Origin: Pseudomonas fluorescens
GTDB lineage: Bacteria > Pseudomonadota > Gammaproteobacteria > Pseudomonadales > Pseudomonadaceae
Direction: 5' to 3'
DNA: 64,000 nucleotides
Assembly: GCF_902497855.1 (NCBI RefSeq)
Contig: NZ_CABVHU010000001.1
Span: forward strand, 380,595 to 444,594
Each line of letters opens with the position of its first letter. Positions within the stretch are counted from its first letter, which is position 1. A program made the translations under genes and the position numbers. A model generated the notes under the pieces. The model was not told the DNA's origin. It saw only the letters and a program-made list of their open reading frames with translations, and did no database searches. This document shows, piece by piece, positions 51,394-60,649 of the stretch.

Positions 51394-52471
51394 TCTCGAC
51401 GACAACGGTCACGAACTGCGCGGCGGCCTGCGGTATCCATGGCCTCAGGCGCCTGATTCCGGGCAGGTGCGCGAAGTGGCGCCAGGCGTGTGGTGGTTGC
51501 GTATGCCGCTGCCGTTTCGCCTCGATCACATCAACCTCTACCTGCTGCGTCACACCGATGGCTGGGTGGTGGTGGACACCGGCATGAACACCGAGCAGAC
51601 CCGCGAAGTCTGGGACCGGGTGCTGAATGAAGTGTGTGCTGGCCTGCCGCTGCTGGCAGTGGTCTGCACCCACTTTCACTCCGACCATGCCGGGGTGGCC
51701 GCATGGCTCTCGGAGCGCTTTCAATGCCCGGTGTACATGACCGCCAGCGAGTTCCAGTCGCTGCACCTCAAGCTTCCCGCTGGCCAACCACCGGGCTGGG
51801 ACTTCCTCGACTTCTACCGCAAGGCCGGCGTGGCTGACGAGCAAAGCAGCGAGATGTTCGCGGTGATGAGCAATGCCCATTTTCTGCCCGCGCCGCTGAA
51901 CCATTACCGCCGTTTGCGCGAGGGCAGCCTCCTGAATATCGGTGGCCGCACCTGGCAGGTGGTCATCGGCCGCGGTCACTCGCCGGAGCATGCCTGTCTG
52001 TATGCCGCCGATGACGGCTTGCTGATCTCCGGCGATCAGGTGTTGCCGCGCATCACTTCCACCGTCGGCGTACATGCCACGGAGCCGTTGGCCAACCCGC
52101 TGCTCGACTGGCTCGACTCCATCGAGCACCTGCGCAGCTTGCCCGACAGCGTGCTGGTGCTGCCGGCGCACGAGCGACCGTTTTTCAATTTGCATCAGCG
52201 CCTGGATCAGCTGGACGCCCATCACCGCAGGCATCTGGCGCAGATGCTGGCCAACTGTGACGAGCCGCGCACCGTGCTCGAACTGATGGCCGTGTTGTTT
52301 CCCAAGTTGTCGGGTCGTTTCGACGAACTGATGGCGCTGGGCGAAACGTTGGCCCATGCCAACTACCTGGTGGCCGAAGGGTCGCTTGCGCGGGAAGAGG
52401 ACCGGGGGTGTTTTCGCTACCGGCGTGCTGTAAGGGGAGCGTGCGCTGTTACACCGCTCAACGTGTTTTGA
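51386..52471 (+). CDS. Metallo-beta-lactamase-fold hydrolase
   Basis: 361 residues, start inside the last codons of the ligase gene. Metal ligands: THFHSDHAG (about 91-99), a later His in GRGHSPEHACLY (about 196) and ISGDQVLPRI (Asp, about 215). A C-terminal helical domain (LDAHHRRHLAQMLANC) follows as in glyoxalase II-like/LACTB2-type enzymes. In a CoA-thioester pathway it may be a thioesterase or lactone/ester hydrolase; the sequence does not say which. Confidence 0.85.
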   Translation: MADLDDNGHELRGGLRYPWPQAPDSGQVREVAPGVWWLRMPLPFRLDHINLYLLRHTDGWVVVDTGMNTEQTREVWDRVLNEVCAGLPLLAVVCTHFHSDHAGVAAWLSERFQCPVYMTASEFQSLHLKLPAGQPPGWDFLDFYRKAGVADEQSSEMFAVMSNAHFLPAPLNHYRRLREGSLLNIGGRTWQVVIGRGHSPEHACLYAADDGLLISGDQVLPRITSTVGVHATEPLANPLLDWLDSIEHLRSLPDSVLVLPAHERPFFNLHQRLDQLDAHHRRHLAQMLANCDEPRTVLELMAVLFPKLSGRFDELMALGETLAHANYLVAEGSLAREEDRGCFRYRRAVRGACAVTPLNVF

Positions 52472-52538
52472 GCGGATGGCACGGCAGCAGTGTTGAACAT
52501 TCCAGGCAGCCAACCGGTTGCCCTTGAGGAGAATCAGT

Positions 52539-54203
52539 GTGATCAACAACAAAAATAACTCTACGGTCATGGTTTCGAGCGCATTTCAGGTCAGCAGCCT
52601 GGCGGCGGCGATTGCGCTGGTGTCCACGCCGGTATGGGCCGGTGAAACCTTCGAGTTCGACAACGGCGCGACCATCGACTGGTCGGTGACTACCAGTTAC
52701 GGCATTGGTGTGCGCACCGGCAGCCAGAGCGATCGCTTGCTGACGGTCAACGCCGACGATGCCAACCGCAACTTCGATAGTGGCAGCCTGACCACCAACC
52801 GCGTGGGCGCGCTTGCGGAAATGATCCTGCGCAAGGACAACTACGGCGCCGTGGTGCGCGGCAGTACCTTTTACGACGACGTCTACCACAGCGGGAACGA
52901 TAACGACTCGCCCGCCACCGTGAACAAAACCGGCAGCAATGACGAGTTCACCAGTGACACCCGTTACTACAGCGGAGGGCGCAGCAAACTGCTGGATGCC
53001 TATGTGTTCAGCGGCTGGCGCTTTGACAACGACACCATGCTGGACGTCAAGGCCGGGCGGCATATCGAGTCCTGGGGCGAAAGTTTGTTCTACCCGGGTG
53101 TGAACGGCGTGCAAAACCCCTCCGATGCAGTAAAAGCGTCCCAGCCGGGTGTTGAAGTCAAGGAAATACTCTTGCCGGTGGGCCAGTTCTCCGGCTCGTT
53201 TCGCCTGAACCCCCAGCTGACTTTCGGTGCATACGTGCAATACGAATGGAAGGGCACCGAACTGCCGCCGGTGGGCAGCTACCTGTCGAGCAGTGATGTG
53301 GTTGGCCCCGGTCGCGAGTTCATCTACGCCAACGGCCAGAAGATCGCTTACCGCGGCACCGACGAACCGCGCGATAGCGGCCAGTGGGGCGTGCAGGTGC
53401 GCTACCGCCCGGTACCGGCCATCGAGCTGTCGTTGTTCCACGTCAACTACCACGACAAGAACCCGGCCACCGCTCTGGTCGGCTACGACCCGCTGCCGGT
53501 GGGCGGTGGCCTCAACGCCTTCGTCAGCAATGGTTACCGGATCAAGTACTTCGAAGACATCAAGCTGACCGGCATCGCCGCCTCGACCAAGATTGGCGAC
53601 ACCCAGGTCGGCGCCGAATGGTCGTACCGCGACGGTGCGCCAGTGATGGTCAATACCGGCCTTGGCGCGGTGCCGTCCAAGGGCAAGGGCCAGCAAATGC
53701 AGCTGTCGGCGCTCCGTATCCTGGGGAACCGCCCCTGGGCCAGCCAGACCACCCTGACTGCCGAAATCATCCGTGTGCAGGTCGACAGCGTCGAATCCAC
53801 TTCGGCGGCGCCCAACCTGCAAGGCGTGAACCTGCTGCCCTCCCTGACACCTCTAGTGGCGTCTTCCGATGACTATACCTACAGCACAGCCGCGGGCTTC
53901 CGCACCAAGTCGTCCAGTGCCTACACCGTGGGCGCATCGTTCAGTTATCCGGGCGTTTTCCAAGGCTGGGATCTGGAAGTGCCCTTCAGCTTCTCCAACG
54001 TATTCAGCGGCTCTACCCCCATGTCCGGCAGCATCTCCGGGGTGCGAGGCGACCGACGCCTAAGCGCGGGCACCACCTTCAAGTACCTGGGCAATCTTGA
54101 ACTCGGCTTGAGGTACATCAGCTACCTGGGTGAAGCGGACCCGGTCAACCGTCCGTTCGCCGACCGCGACTACGCCACGTTCTCGATGAAGTACACCTTC
54201 TGA
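52539..54203 (+). CDS. DUF1302 outer-membrane protein
   Basis: 554 residues from GTG 52539 (TGAGGAGAATCA upstream), with a signal peptide (about 1-35, cut near TPVWAGE). The rest is rich in alternating beta strands and ends in YATFSMKYTF, a terminal Phe typical of outer-membrane barrels. DUF1302 landmarks: FDNGATIDWSVTTSYGIGVR, GRSKLLDAYVFSGWR and GRHIESWGESLFYPGVNGVQ. Likely a channel or docking protein for hydrophobic substrate, acting with DUF1329 (43047) and the RND pump (58071). Fifth of the operon; 67 bases after the MBL gene. Confidence 0.88.
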   Translation: MINNKNNSTVMVSSAFQVSSLAAAIALVSTPVWAGETFEFDNGATIDWSVTTSYGIGVRTGSQSDRLLTVNADDANRNFDSGSLTTNRVGALAEMILRKDNYGAVVRGSTFYDDVYHSGNDNDSPATVNKTGSNDEFTSDTRYYSGGRSKLLDAYVFSGWRFDNDTMLDVKAGRHIESWGESLFYPGVNGVQNPSDAVKASQPGVEVKEILLPVGQFSGSFRLNPQLTFGAYVQYEWKGTELPPVGSYLSSSDVVGPGREFIYANGQKIAYRGTDEPRDSGQWGVQVRYRPVPAIELSLFHVNYHDKNPATALVGYDPLPVGGGLNAFVSNGYRIKYFEDIKLTGIAASTKIGDTQVGAEWSYRDGAPVMVNTGLGAVPSKGKGQQMQLSALRILGNRPWASQTTLTAEIIRVQVDSVESTSAAPNLQGVNLLPSLTPLVASSDDYTYSTAAGFRTKSSSAYTVGASFSYPGVFQGWDLEVPFSFSNVFSGSTPMSGSISGVRGDRRLSAGTTFKYLGNLELGLRYISYLGEADPVNRPFADRDYATFSMKYTF

Positions 54204-54296
54204 TCGACCACACAAGGATCGGGTCGCTTTCACGTGCCCGGACCTTCAACACAACCTGGAATTGGCCGCAGCGTAACGCTTCGGCATGGAGGCACT

Positions 54297-55508
54297 ATGG
54301 GGCTCAAAGGGCATGCGGCCATTGTTGGCACCGCACAATACAAACCGGAAAAATACACGACCGCGCCCAAGATGTTTCACCTTGAGCAAGTCGCCGACCT
54401 GGCGGCCCAGGCCCTGCGTGATGCCGGGCTCAAGGCCTCGGACCTCGACGGGCTGGTGATCAACGGCCCGCATTTTCATGAAGCCTCGGTGTTCGTACCG
54501 GCGATGGCCGCCGAGTACCTGGGCCTGCGCCTGAACTTCGCCGAAGTGGTCGACCTGGGCGGCTGCACGTCGGTGGGCATGGTCTGGCGCGCCGCCGCGG
54601 CCATCGAACTGGGACTGTGCCAGGCTGTGCTGTGCGTCATCCCGGCACGCATGGCGCCGTTGGGCCCTGACGAGGACCCCGGCTGGATGGCCCGGTCCAT
54701 GCGTTTCGGTGGACACAGCACAGCGTTCGGCGCGCCCGAAGCCGAGTTCGACCTGCCTTACGGGCACATGGGCCAGAACACCGGCTACGCGATGATTGCC
54801 CAGCGTTATGCCGCACAGTACGACTACGACCAGCGGGCGATGGCCAAGATCGCCGTCGACCAGCGCACCAACGCCCTGGCCAATCCGCAGGCGATGTTCT
54901 ACGGCCAGCCGTTGACCATCGAACAGGTACTGGCCAGCAAAATGGTCGCCGACCCGTTGCACGTCCTGGAAATCGTCATGCCGGTGGCCGGTGGCGCCGC
55001 GATGATCATCACCAACAAGGAAGTGGCGGCACGCTCGCGCAAGCGTCCGGCCTTCATTACCGGGTTTGGCGAACACCTGGCGTTCAAGTCGCCGTCCTAT
55101 GCCGAAGACATGCTGAACACGCCGATTGGCCCGGCTTCCCAGCGGGCCTTTGCCATGGCCGGGCTCAAACCCAAGGACGTCGATGCCGCGCAGATCTACG
55201 ACTGCTACACCATCACCACCTTGCTGACCCTGGAAGATGCCGGTTTCTGCGGCAAGGGCGAGGGCATGGCGTTCGTGCGCGAACACGACCTGACCTGGCG
55301 TGGCGATTTCCCGATGAACACCCATGGCGGGCAACTCAGTTTCGGTCAGTCGGCCTCGGCTGGTGGCATGAGCCAGGTGATCGAGGCGGTGACGCAGATC
55401 GCCGGCACTGCCGGTGAGCGCCAACTGGGGCGTTGCGACAGCGTCTACGTCTCCGGCACCGGCGGCGTGATGAGCGAGCAGGGCGCATTGATACTTCAGG
55501 GAGCATAA
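54297..55508 (+). CDS. Thiolase-like lipid-transfer protein (SCP2-thiolase group)
   Basis: 403 residues from ATG 54297 (GGAGGCACT upstream). Unlike the 35964 protein it keeps a Cys at the thiolase nucleophile place (VDLGGCTSVG, Cys90), has the QRAFAMAGLKPKDVDAAQIYDCYT block and MNTHGGQLSFGQSASAGGMSQVIEA near the end. Such proteins act as thiolase or as aldolase with a DUF35 partner, which is encoded next. I infer a second carbon-carbon cleavage step. Confidence 0.86.
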   Translation: MGLKGHAAIVGTAQYKPEKYTTAPKMFHLEQVADLAAQALRDAGLKASDLDGLVINGPHFHEASVFVPAMAAEYLGLRLNFAEVVDLGGCTSVGMVWRAAAAIELGLCQAVLCVIPARMAPLGPDEDPGWMARSMRFGGHSTAFGAPEAEFDLPYGHMGQNTGYAMIAQRYAAQYDYDQRAMAKIAVDQRTNALANPQAMFYGQPLTIEQVLASKMVADPLHVLEIVMPVAGGAAMIITNKEVAARSRKRPAFITGFGEHLAFKSPSYAEDMLNTPIGPASQRAFAMAGLKPKDVDAAQIYDCYTITTLLTLEDAGFCGKGEGMAFVREHDLTWRGDFPMNTHGGQLSFGQSASAGGMSQVIEAVTQIAGTAGERQLGRCDSVYVSGTGGVMSEQGALILQGA

Positions 55509-55512
55509 GCAC

Positions 55513-56463
55513 ATGTCCAATAACAAACCGATGCCGGTGGCGACGCAAATCTCCGCACCGTTCTGGGAGGGCCTGAAGGCTCGCCGCCTGTTGATTCAGC
55601 AATGCAACGCCTGTGCGCACTGGAACTTCTACCCGCGCCGGCATTGCACGGTGTGCCTGGAACATGACCTGGCCTGGCGCGAAGTCGACGGCACCGCGAC
55701 GCTGTACAGCTACACCGTGACGCGCATTGCCACCTTGCCTGACTTTATGGATGAAATGCCGCAGAAACTGGCGGTGGTCGAGTTGGCCCAAGGGGTGCGC
55801 ATCAATACCAACCTGGTGGGCCTTGAGGAAGATGAAATCCGCATCGGTATGCCATTGCAGCCGGTGTTCGCCGAAGTTGACGCCAAGGGCAACCGCCTAT
55901 TGCGTTTTACCGGGGTGGACAAGGATGCGGCGGGCCTTGAATCGCTGCCCGCGCTGGACAGCGAACCGGCGCCTGTCGCGTCGCAGCAACCATCCGTCCG
56001 GCAGATCGACCTCAACGATGGGCCGGCCTTGCAGGCCCTGGTCAGCGAGCAGTACAGCGACTGGAGCAACGTGGTGCTGGTTGACCAGGCACTGATCGAC
56101 GCCTTTGCCCTGTTGTCGGGCGACGATTACTGGATCCATACCGATCCGGAGCGGGCACGCCTGCAAAGCCCGTTCGGCGGCACCATCGCCCATGGCGCGC
56201 TGGTCCAGGTGCTGCAGTCGCGGATGAAACTGGCGCTGGGCTTCGAGGTCAGCGGCTACACCACCCAGATCAACTACGGCTCCGATCGCCTGCGCTTCCC
56301 GGCACCTGTGCCGGCCGGCTCGCGCATCCATGCGCGGGCCCGGGTGAAAAAAGTCGAACTGTCGGCCCGTGGCACCCAGATGACCCTGGAACTGACCACC
56401 CATGTGGTGGGCCAGGACCGGCCGTCGGTAATCAACGACCTTGTGATCCTGTACATCGCCTGA
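55513..56463 (+). CDS. DUF35 OB-fold/MaoC hydratase fusion
   Basis: 316 residues starting MSNNKPMPVATQIS four bases after the thiolase gene. Residues about 15-135 are DUF35 with zinc ribbon CNACAHWNFYPRRHCTVC; residues about 175-310 are a MaoC hot-dog with catalytic D-x4-H in SGDDYWIHTDPERA and the FGGTIAHGAL loop. The order is the reverse of 33426 (hot-dog first, DUF35 last), and here the hydratase site is intact. It would hydrate an enoyl-CoA and hand it to the thiolase-fold partner bound to its DUF35 domain. Last gene of the operon. Confidence 0.88.
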   Translation: MSNNKPMPVATQISAPFWEGLKARRLLIQQCNACAHWNFYPRRHCTVCLEHDLAWREVDGTATLYSYTVTRIATLPDFMDEMPQKLAVVELAQGVRINTNLVGLEEDEIRIGMPLQPVFAEVDAKGNRLLRFTGVDKDAAGLESLPALDSEPAPVASQQPSVRQIDLNDGPALQALVSEQYSDWSNVVLVDQALIDAFALLSGDDYWIHTDPERARLQSPFGGTIAHGALVQVLQSRMKLALGFEVSGYTTQINYGSDRLRFPAPVPAGSRIHARARVKKVELSARGTQMTLELTTHVVGQDRPSVINDLVILYIA

Positions 56464-56482
56464 TCGCCCCACCCCTGTTCGC

Positions 56483-56856
56483 TGTAGGAGCCAGGCTTGC
56501 CGGCGAAGAACGATGACGCGGTGTGTCAGATAAACCGCAGTGCCTGGTTCGCGGGCAAGCCTCGCTCCTACAGGCGAAGAACGATGACGCGGTGCAATAG
56601 ACACACCGCGGCGTCTGGTTCGCCTGTAGGAGCCAGGCTTGCCGGCGAAGAACGATAACGCGGTGTGTCAGATAAACCGCAGTGCCTGGTTCGCGGGCAA
56701 GCCTCGCTCCTACAGGCGAAGAACGATGACGCGGTGTGTCAGATAAACCGCAGTACCTGGTTCGCGGGCAAGCCTCGCTCCTACAGGCGAAGAACGATGA
56801 CGCGGTGTGTCAGATAAACCGCAGTGCCTGGTTCGCGGGCAAGCCTCGCTCCTACA
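56483..56856. repeat. REPIN array, family 3
   Basis: Units of GCGAAGAACGATGACGCGGT, GTGTCAGATAAACCGCAGTG and CCTGGTTCGCGGGCAAGCCT ending CGCTCCTACAG at about 71-base steps, with two TGTAGGAGCCAGGCTTGCCG units. It fills the gap after the 48458-56463 operon. Confidence 0.9.
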
Positions 56857-56909
56857 CATCTTTGCGTCGCACACACATCCCCCCGTCCTGTGCCATTTGC
56901 GCCATTGCA

Positions 56910-56927
56910 TAAGCCATTTGGACGATG
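56910..56927 (+). promoter_or_regulatory. Island motif (weaker) upstream of YCF48-RND genes
   Basis: TAAGCCATTTGGACGATG: the GGACGATG half is exact, the left half matches TAGTC poorly. 141 bases before ATG 57069. CTATTC about 21 bases downstream could be a -10. Confidence 0.45.
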
Positions 56928-57068
56928 TGTCACCCAGGCCTTGCGCCGACTATTCCCTCAGAGGCAAGCCATCTCGATTGCCTCGCATGCCCTGGCGCCT
57001 GACAAGAACAAGAGGATCGGCCCTATGACTTGCCCTATGCACACGTGCCTTAGACAGGAGCATTACTC

Positions 57069-58055
57069 ATGCGCTCTGTGATCGGCTACGCAGTTTGCCT
57101 GGTGGTTGCCTTGACCATCGGCTACACCTTTTCCCCCAAATCCCCACCGCAAGCGGAACTGTTGGCCACACGCCCCGACCGGGTGCAGATCAATGGCCTG
57201 CTCAATCTGGGCTCGCGCGTGGTAGCCGTGGGTGAGCGCGGTAGCATTCTGCTCAGTGACGATCAGGGCGTCAGCTGGCAACCAGCCAGCGTCGCCACGC
57301 AGCGCAATGCCACCCTGACTGCCGTAGTGGCACTGGACGACAAGCGCTTGCTCGCCGTCGGGCATGACAGCTGGATCCTGCGTTCGATGGACGCCGGCAG
57401 CAGTTGGCAGGAAATACGCTACGACGCCGATCTGGGCGAACCGCTGCTCGGCATCTGGACCGGCGGTGGCGACAACGTCATGGCGTTCGGCAGCTTCGGC
57501 AAGTTCTATCAATCCGTCGATGCCGGGCAGACCTGGACGCCGCAGTCCCTGGACATCGACAGCGCGCACCTCAACAGCATGGCCGGTGGCGAAGATGGCC
57601 GGCGCATGCTGGTGGGTGAGCAGGGCCTGGTGCTGCGCACGGCCGACGCTGGCCAGCACTGGCAGACCCTGCCGGCGTTCTACAGCGGCTCGCTGTTCGG
57701 CATCGTGCGCTTGAGCGCGGATAACTGGGTGACCTACGGCATGCGCGGGCATGTATTCGTCAGCCACGACTTCGGCGACAGCTGGACCCAGATCAACGTG
57801 GGTAACCAACTGCCGTTGTACGGCCATGTGCTGCTGCCCGATCACTCGGGGCTGGTGATCGTCGGCGCTGGCAGCTCGGTGGTGCGCCTGGATGCACAGG
57901 GCGCGCTGGTGGGTGTCGAACGCCTGGCAGGGCTCGGTACGTTGACCTCGGCGACGATGGTCGGCTCGCGGCTGCTGGTGGGTGGCGAGCGCGGAGTATT
58001 GCAGGGTTCAGGTGGCAGCGTTGCTGCCCTAGTGGCCAAACAGGCCACCCGGTAA
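57069..58055 (+). CDS. YCF48-like beta-propeller protein, envelope
   Basis: 328 residues, ATG 57069 after CAGGAGCATTACTC. N-terminal membrane anchor or signal (about 3-21). The rest consists of repeated SxDxGxSWxP blocks (SDDQGVSWQP, SMDAGSSWQE, SVDAGQTWTP, TADAGQHWQT, SHDFGDSWTQ), the sign of a YCF48/BNR-type propeller with five or more blades. In many proteobacteria a gene of this kind precedes an RND/MMPL pump, as here (15-base gap). It probably works as periplasmic partner of the pump. Confidence 0.87.
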   Translation: MRSVIGYAVCLVVALTIGYTFSPKSPPQAELLATRPDRVQINGLLNLGSRVVAVGERGSILLSDDQGVSWQPASVATQRNATLTAVVALDDKRLLAVGHDSWILRSMDAGSSWQEIRYDADLGEPLLGIWTGGGDNVMAFGSFGKFYQSVDAGQTWTPQSLDIDSAHLNSMAGGEDGRRMLVGEQGLVLRTADAGQHWQTLPAFYSGSLFGIVRLSADNWVTYGMRGHVFVSHDFGDSWTQINVGNQLPLYGHVLLPDHSGLVIVGAGSSVVRLDAQGALVGVERLAGLGTLTSATMVGSRLLVGGERGVLQGSGGSVAALVAKQATR

Positions 58056-58070
58056 ATTGAGAGGCAGGCA

Positions 58071-60494
58071 ATGAATCAAGGTAAACACTGGGTGACGCGT
58101 TGCGTTGAAACCTGCGCCGACCATCTGATGGCCTGGCGCAAGGGGCTGCTGTTGCTGTTCGTGCTGGTGACGCTAGGCCTGGGCTACAGCGCCACCCACA
58201 CGCAGCTGGATCCGGGGTTTAACAAACAGATCCCGGTGACCCATCCCTACATGGTCAACTTTCTAAAGTTCAGCCGTTACTTCACCGGCGCCAACCGCCT
58301 CTTGGTCAGCGTGCGCTGGAAAGGCGAGGGTGACATCTATAACGCCCAGTACCTCGAGACCCTGCGCAAAGTCACCGACGATGTGTTTTTCATTTCCGGG
58401 GTCAGCCGCCCCAGCGTGACGTCGCTGTTTACCGCCAATGTGCGTTACATCGAAATTACCGAGGAAGGTTTTTTTGGCGACGTGGTGGTGCCTCCGCGCT
58501 TTAGCGGCACCCTCGCGGACCTGGCTCAGGTACGCAGCAACACGGCGGCCTCCGGACAGGTAGGCCGGCTGGTGGCCAATGACCTGAAGTCAGCCATGGT
58601 CCGCGCCGATCTGCAGGACACCGACCCCAAGACCGGCCAGCCGGTGTCCTATGTCGACATCGCCAAGCGCCTGGAAGAAATCCGCGCCAAATACAACAGT
58701 CCCGATATCGAGATCAACATCGTCGGCTTCGCCAAACTGGTGGGCGATGTGGTCGAAGGACTGAACACGGTAATCGGCTTTTTTGTCGTGGCCTTCGTGA
58801 TCACCGGGTTGCTGCTGTGGCTGTATTCCCGTTCCCTGCGCCTGACCGTGGTGGCGCTGGTGGTGGCGTTGCTGCCGGTGGTCTGGCTGCTGGGCCTGTT
58901 GCCGTTGCTGGGGTTGGGCATTGATCCGATGTCGATCCTGGTGCCGTTCCTGATCTTCTCCATCGGCGTGTCCCATGCGGTGCAGATGACCAACGCCTGG
59001 AAGCAGGATGTGCTGGCCGGTAGCACTTCCAGGGAAGCGGCGCGTTCGGCGTTCTGCAAGATTTTCATTCCCGGTTCCCTGGCCTTGTTGATGAACGCCC
59101 TGGGATTTGCGGTGATCATGTTGATCGACATTCCCATCGTCCACGAACTGGGGGTGACGGCCTGCATTGGCGTGATGCTGATGATCATCACCAACAAACT
59201 GATGCTGCCCATCATCATTTCCTACCTGCGCCTGGAACCTGCGCTATTGCGCCGGGCGCAATCACGTCCTGCGGGCAGGCATCGCCTGTGGTGGCGCCTG
59301 TCGGCGCTGGCCGAACCAGGGCCGGCCCTCGGGGTATTCGCCATCAGTCTGTTGCTGCTGGCGGGCGGGGCCTACAAGGCGCGCGACCTGGCGGTGGGCG
59401 ATATCGGTGCAGGCGCGCCGGAGCTGCGGGCCGATTCGCGCTATAACCTGGACAACGGCAAGATCATCAGCAGCTATTCCATCGGCCTCGATGTGATGTC
59501 GGTGTTCGTCCAGGTCAAGGGCGTCGAAGAAGGCTGCTTGTCGCCCACCGTGATGCGTGCGGTGGAAGCCTTCGATTTCCGCATGCGCACGGTCTCTGGC
59601 GTGCAGTCGATCCAGAGTGTGGCGGACATGGGCAAGCGGGTGATCGCTGGCAATAACGAAGGCAATCCGCGCTGGGCGGCGATTCCAGGATCACCCCGTG
59701 GCCTGAGTCAGGGCGCGCGGGCCTATGTGCCCGATGACGGGCTGGTCACCGACGGCTGCCAGCAGATGCAGATCCTGGTGTTCCTTGCCGACCACGAAGG
59801 CAGCACGGTCAGCCATGCGATCGCTGAAGCCCAGCGGATCATTGTCGAGGTCAGCTCGCCGCAAGTCGAATTCCTTCTGGCCGGTGGCAACGTCGGGGTG
59901 ATGGCGGCCTCCAACGAGGCGGTCAAGCGCGCCGAAATCATCATGCTCGGGGCGCTGTTCGGTTCAGTCGCGCTGTTTTGCTGGATGACCTTCCTGTCGA
60001 TCCGCGCGGTGCTGTGCATTCTGGTGCCGCTGGCAATTGTCGCGATCCTGTGCAACGCCTTGATGACCATGCTCGGGATCGGCCTGAAGGTCGCCACCTT
60101 GCCGGTGATGGCGTTGGGGGTGGGCGTGGGCGTCGACTACGGCATTTATCTGTACGAGCGCATCCAGCATGAAATGCTGCGCGGAGCCAACCTGCGCGAG
60201 GCGTTCTACGAGGCCATGTGCCAACGCGGCACGGCGGCGGTATTCACGGCCGTGACCATGTCCATTGGCGTCTGCACCTGGGCCTTCGCGCCGCTGAAGT
60301 TCCAGGCGGACATGGGTGTGTTGCTGTCGTTCATGTTCCTGGTCAACGTGCTGGGGGCGATTTTCCTCCTGCCGGCGCTGGCGGCCTGGTTCAATCGCGG
60401 GCGACCGTTGGTCCGCGAACGGGCACGCCAGCACCCGGCACCACAAGGCACGTATCAGCTGAAAAAAAGCCCGGCTGCGCGTGATTCTCAATAG
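58071..60494 (+). CDS. RND/MMPL-family transporter
   Basis: 807 residues, ATG 58071 after GAGAGGCAGGCA. Two halves, each with one membrane helix, a large periplasmic loop and five more helices: first cluster FFVVAFVITGLLLWLYS to SISFSIGVSHAVQMTNAWK-like region (about 235-310), second cluster from about 625 with MALGVGVGVDYGIYLYERIQ and the last CTWAFAPLKFQADMGVLLSF. No separate membrane-fusion or outer-membrane gene is next to it; YCF48 and DUF1302/DUF1329 proteins may fill those roles. Likely moves a hydrophobic substrate across the envelope; direction unknown. Confidence 0.88.
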   Translation: MNQGKHWVTRCVETCADHLMAWRKGLLLLFVLVTLGLGYSATHTQLDPGFNKQIPVTHPYMVNFLKFSRYFTGANRLLVSVRWKGEGDIYNAQYLETLRKVTDDVFFISGVSRPSVTSLFTANVRYIEITEEGFFGDVVVPPRFSGTLADLAQVRSNTAASGQVGRLVANDLKSAMVRADLQDTDPKTGQPVSYVDIAKRLEEIRAKYNSPDIEINIVGFAKLVGDVVEGLNTVIGFFVVAFVITGLLLWLYSRSLRLTVVALVVALLPVVWLLGLLPLLGLGIDPMSILVPFLIFSIGVSHAVQMTNAWKQDVLAGSTSREAARSAFCKIFIPGSLALLMNALGFAVIMLIDIPIVHELGVTACIGVMLMIITNKLMLPIIISYLRLEPALLRRAQSRPAGRHRLWWRLSALAEPGPALGVFAISLLLLAGGAYKARDLAVGDIGAGAPELRADSRYNLDNGKIISSYSIGLDVMSVFVQVKGVEEGCLSPTVMRAVEAFDFRMRTVSGVQSIQSVADMGKRVIAGNNEGNPRWAAIPGSPRGLSQGARAYVPDDGLVTDGCQQMQILVFLADHEGSTVSHAIAEAQRIIVEVSSPQVEFLLAGGNVGVMAASNEAVKRAEIIMLGALFGSVALFCWMTFLSIRAVLCILVPLAIVAILCNALMTMLGIGLKVATLPVMALGVGVGVDYGIYLYERIQHEMLRGANLREAFYEAMCQRGTAAVFTAVTMSIGVCTWAFAPLKFQADMGVLLSFMFLVNVLGAIFLLPALAAWFNRGRPLVRERARQHPAPQGTYQLKKSPAARDSQ

Positions 60495-60552
60495 CGAAAA
60501 AATAAACCTGCCGGGCCTATTGTGGAGTAGGCAGGCGACAGGGAAACTGACG

Positions 60553-60584
60553 CGCGGGGCCCCTGTTTTCGGGGCCCCCGCAGG
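60553..60584. other. GC-rich hairpin after RND gene
   Basis: CGCGGGGCCCC and GGGGCCCCCGC pair around TGTTTTC. There is no T-run. Possibly a transcript end of the RND operon. The gap up to 60649 holds otherwise only the ribosome site (GAGGAAAG) of the regulator. Confidence 0.55.
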
Positions 60585-60649
60585 CCACTAGCCAAAATTA
60601 TAAAAATAACAAGGGAAGGGCGCCGTCCTTACCCGAGCGAGGAAAGACT

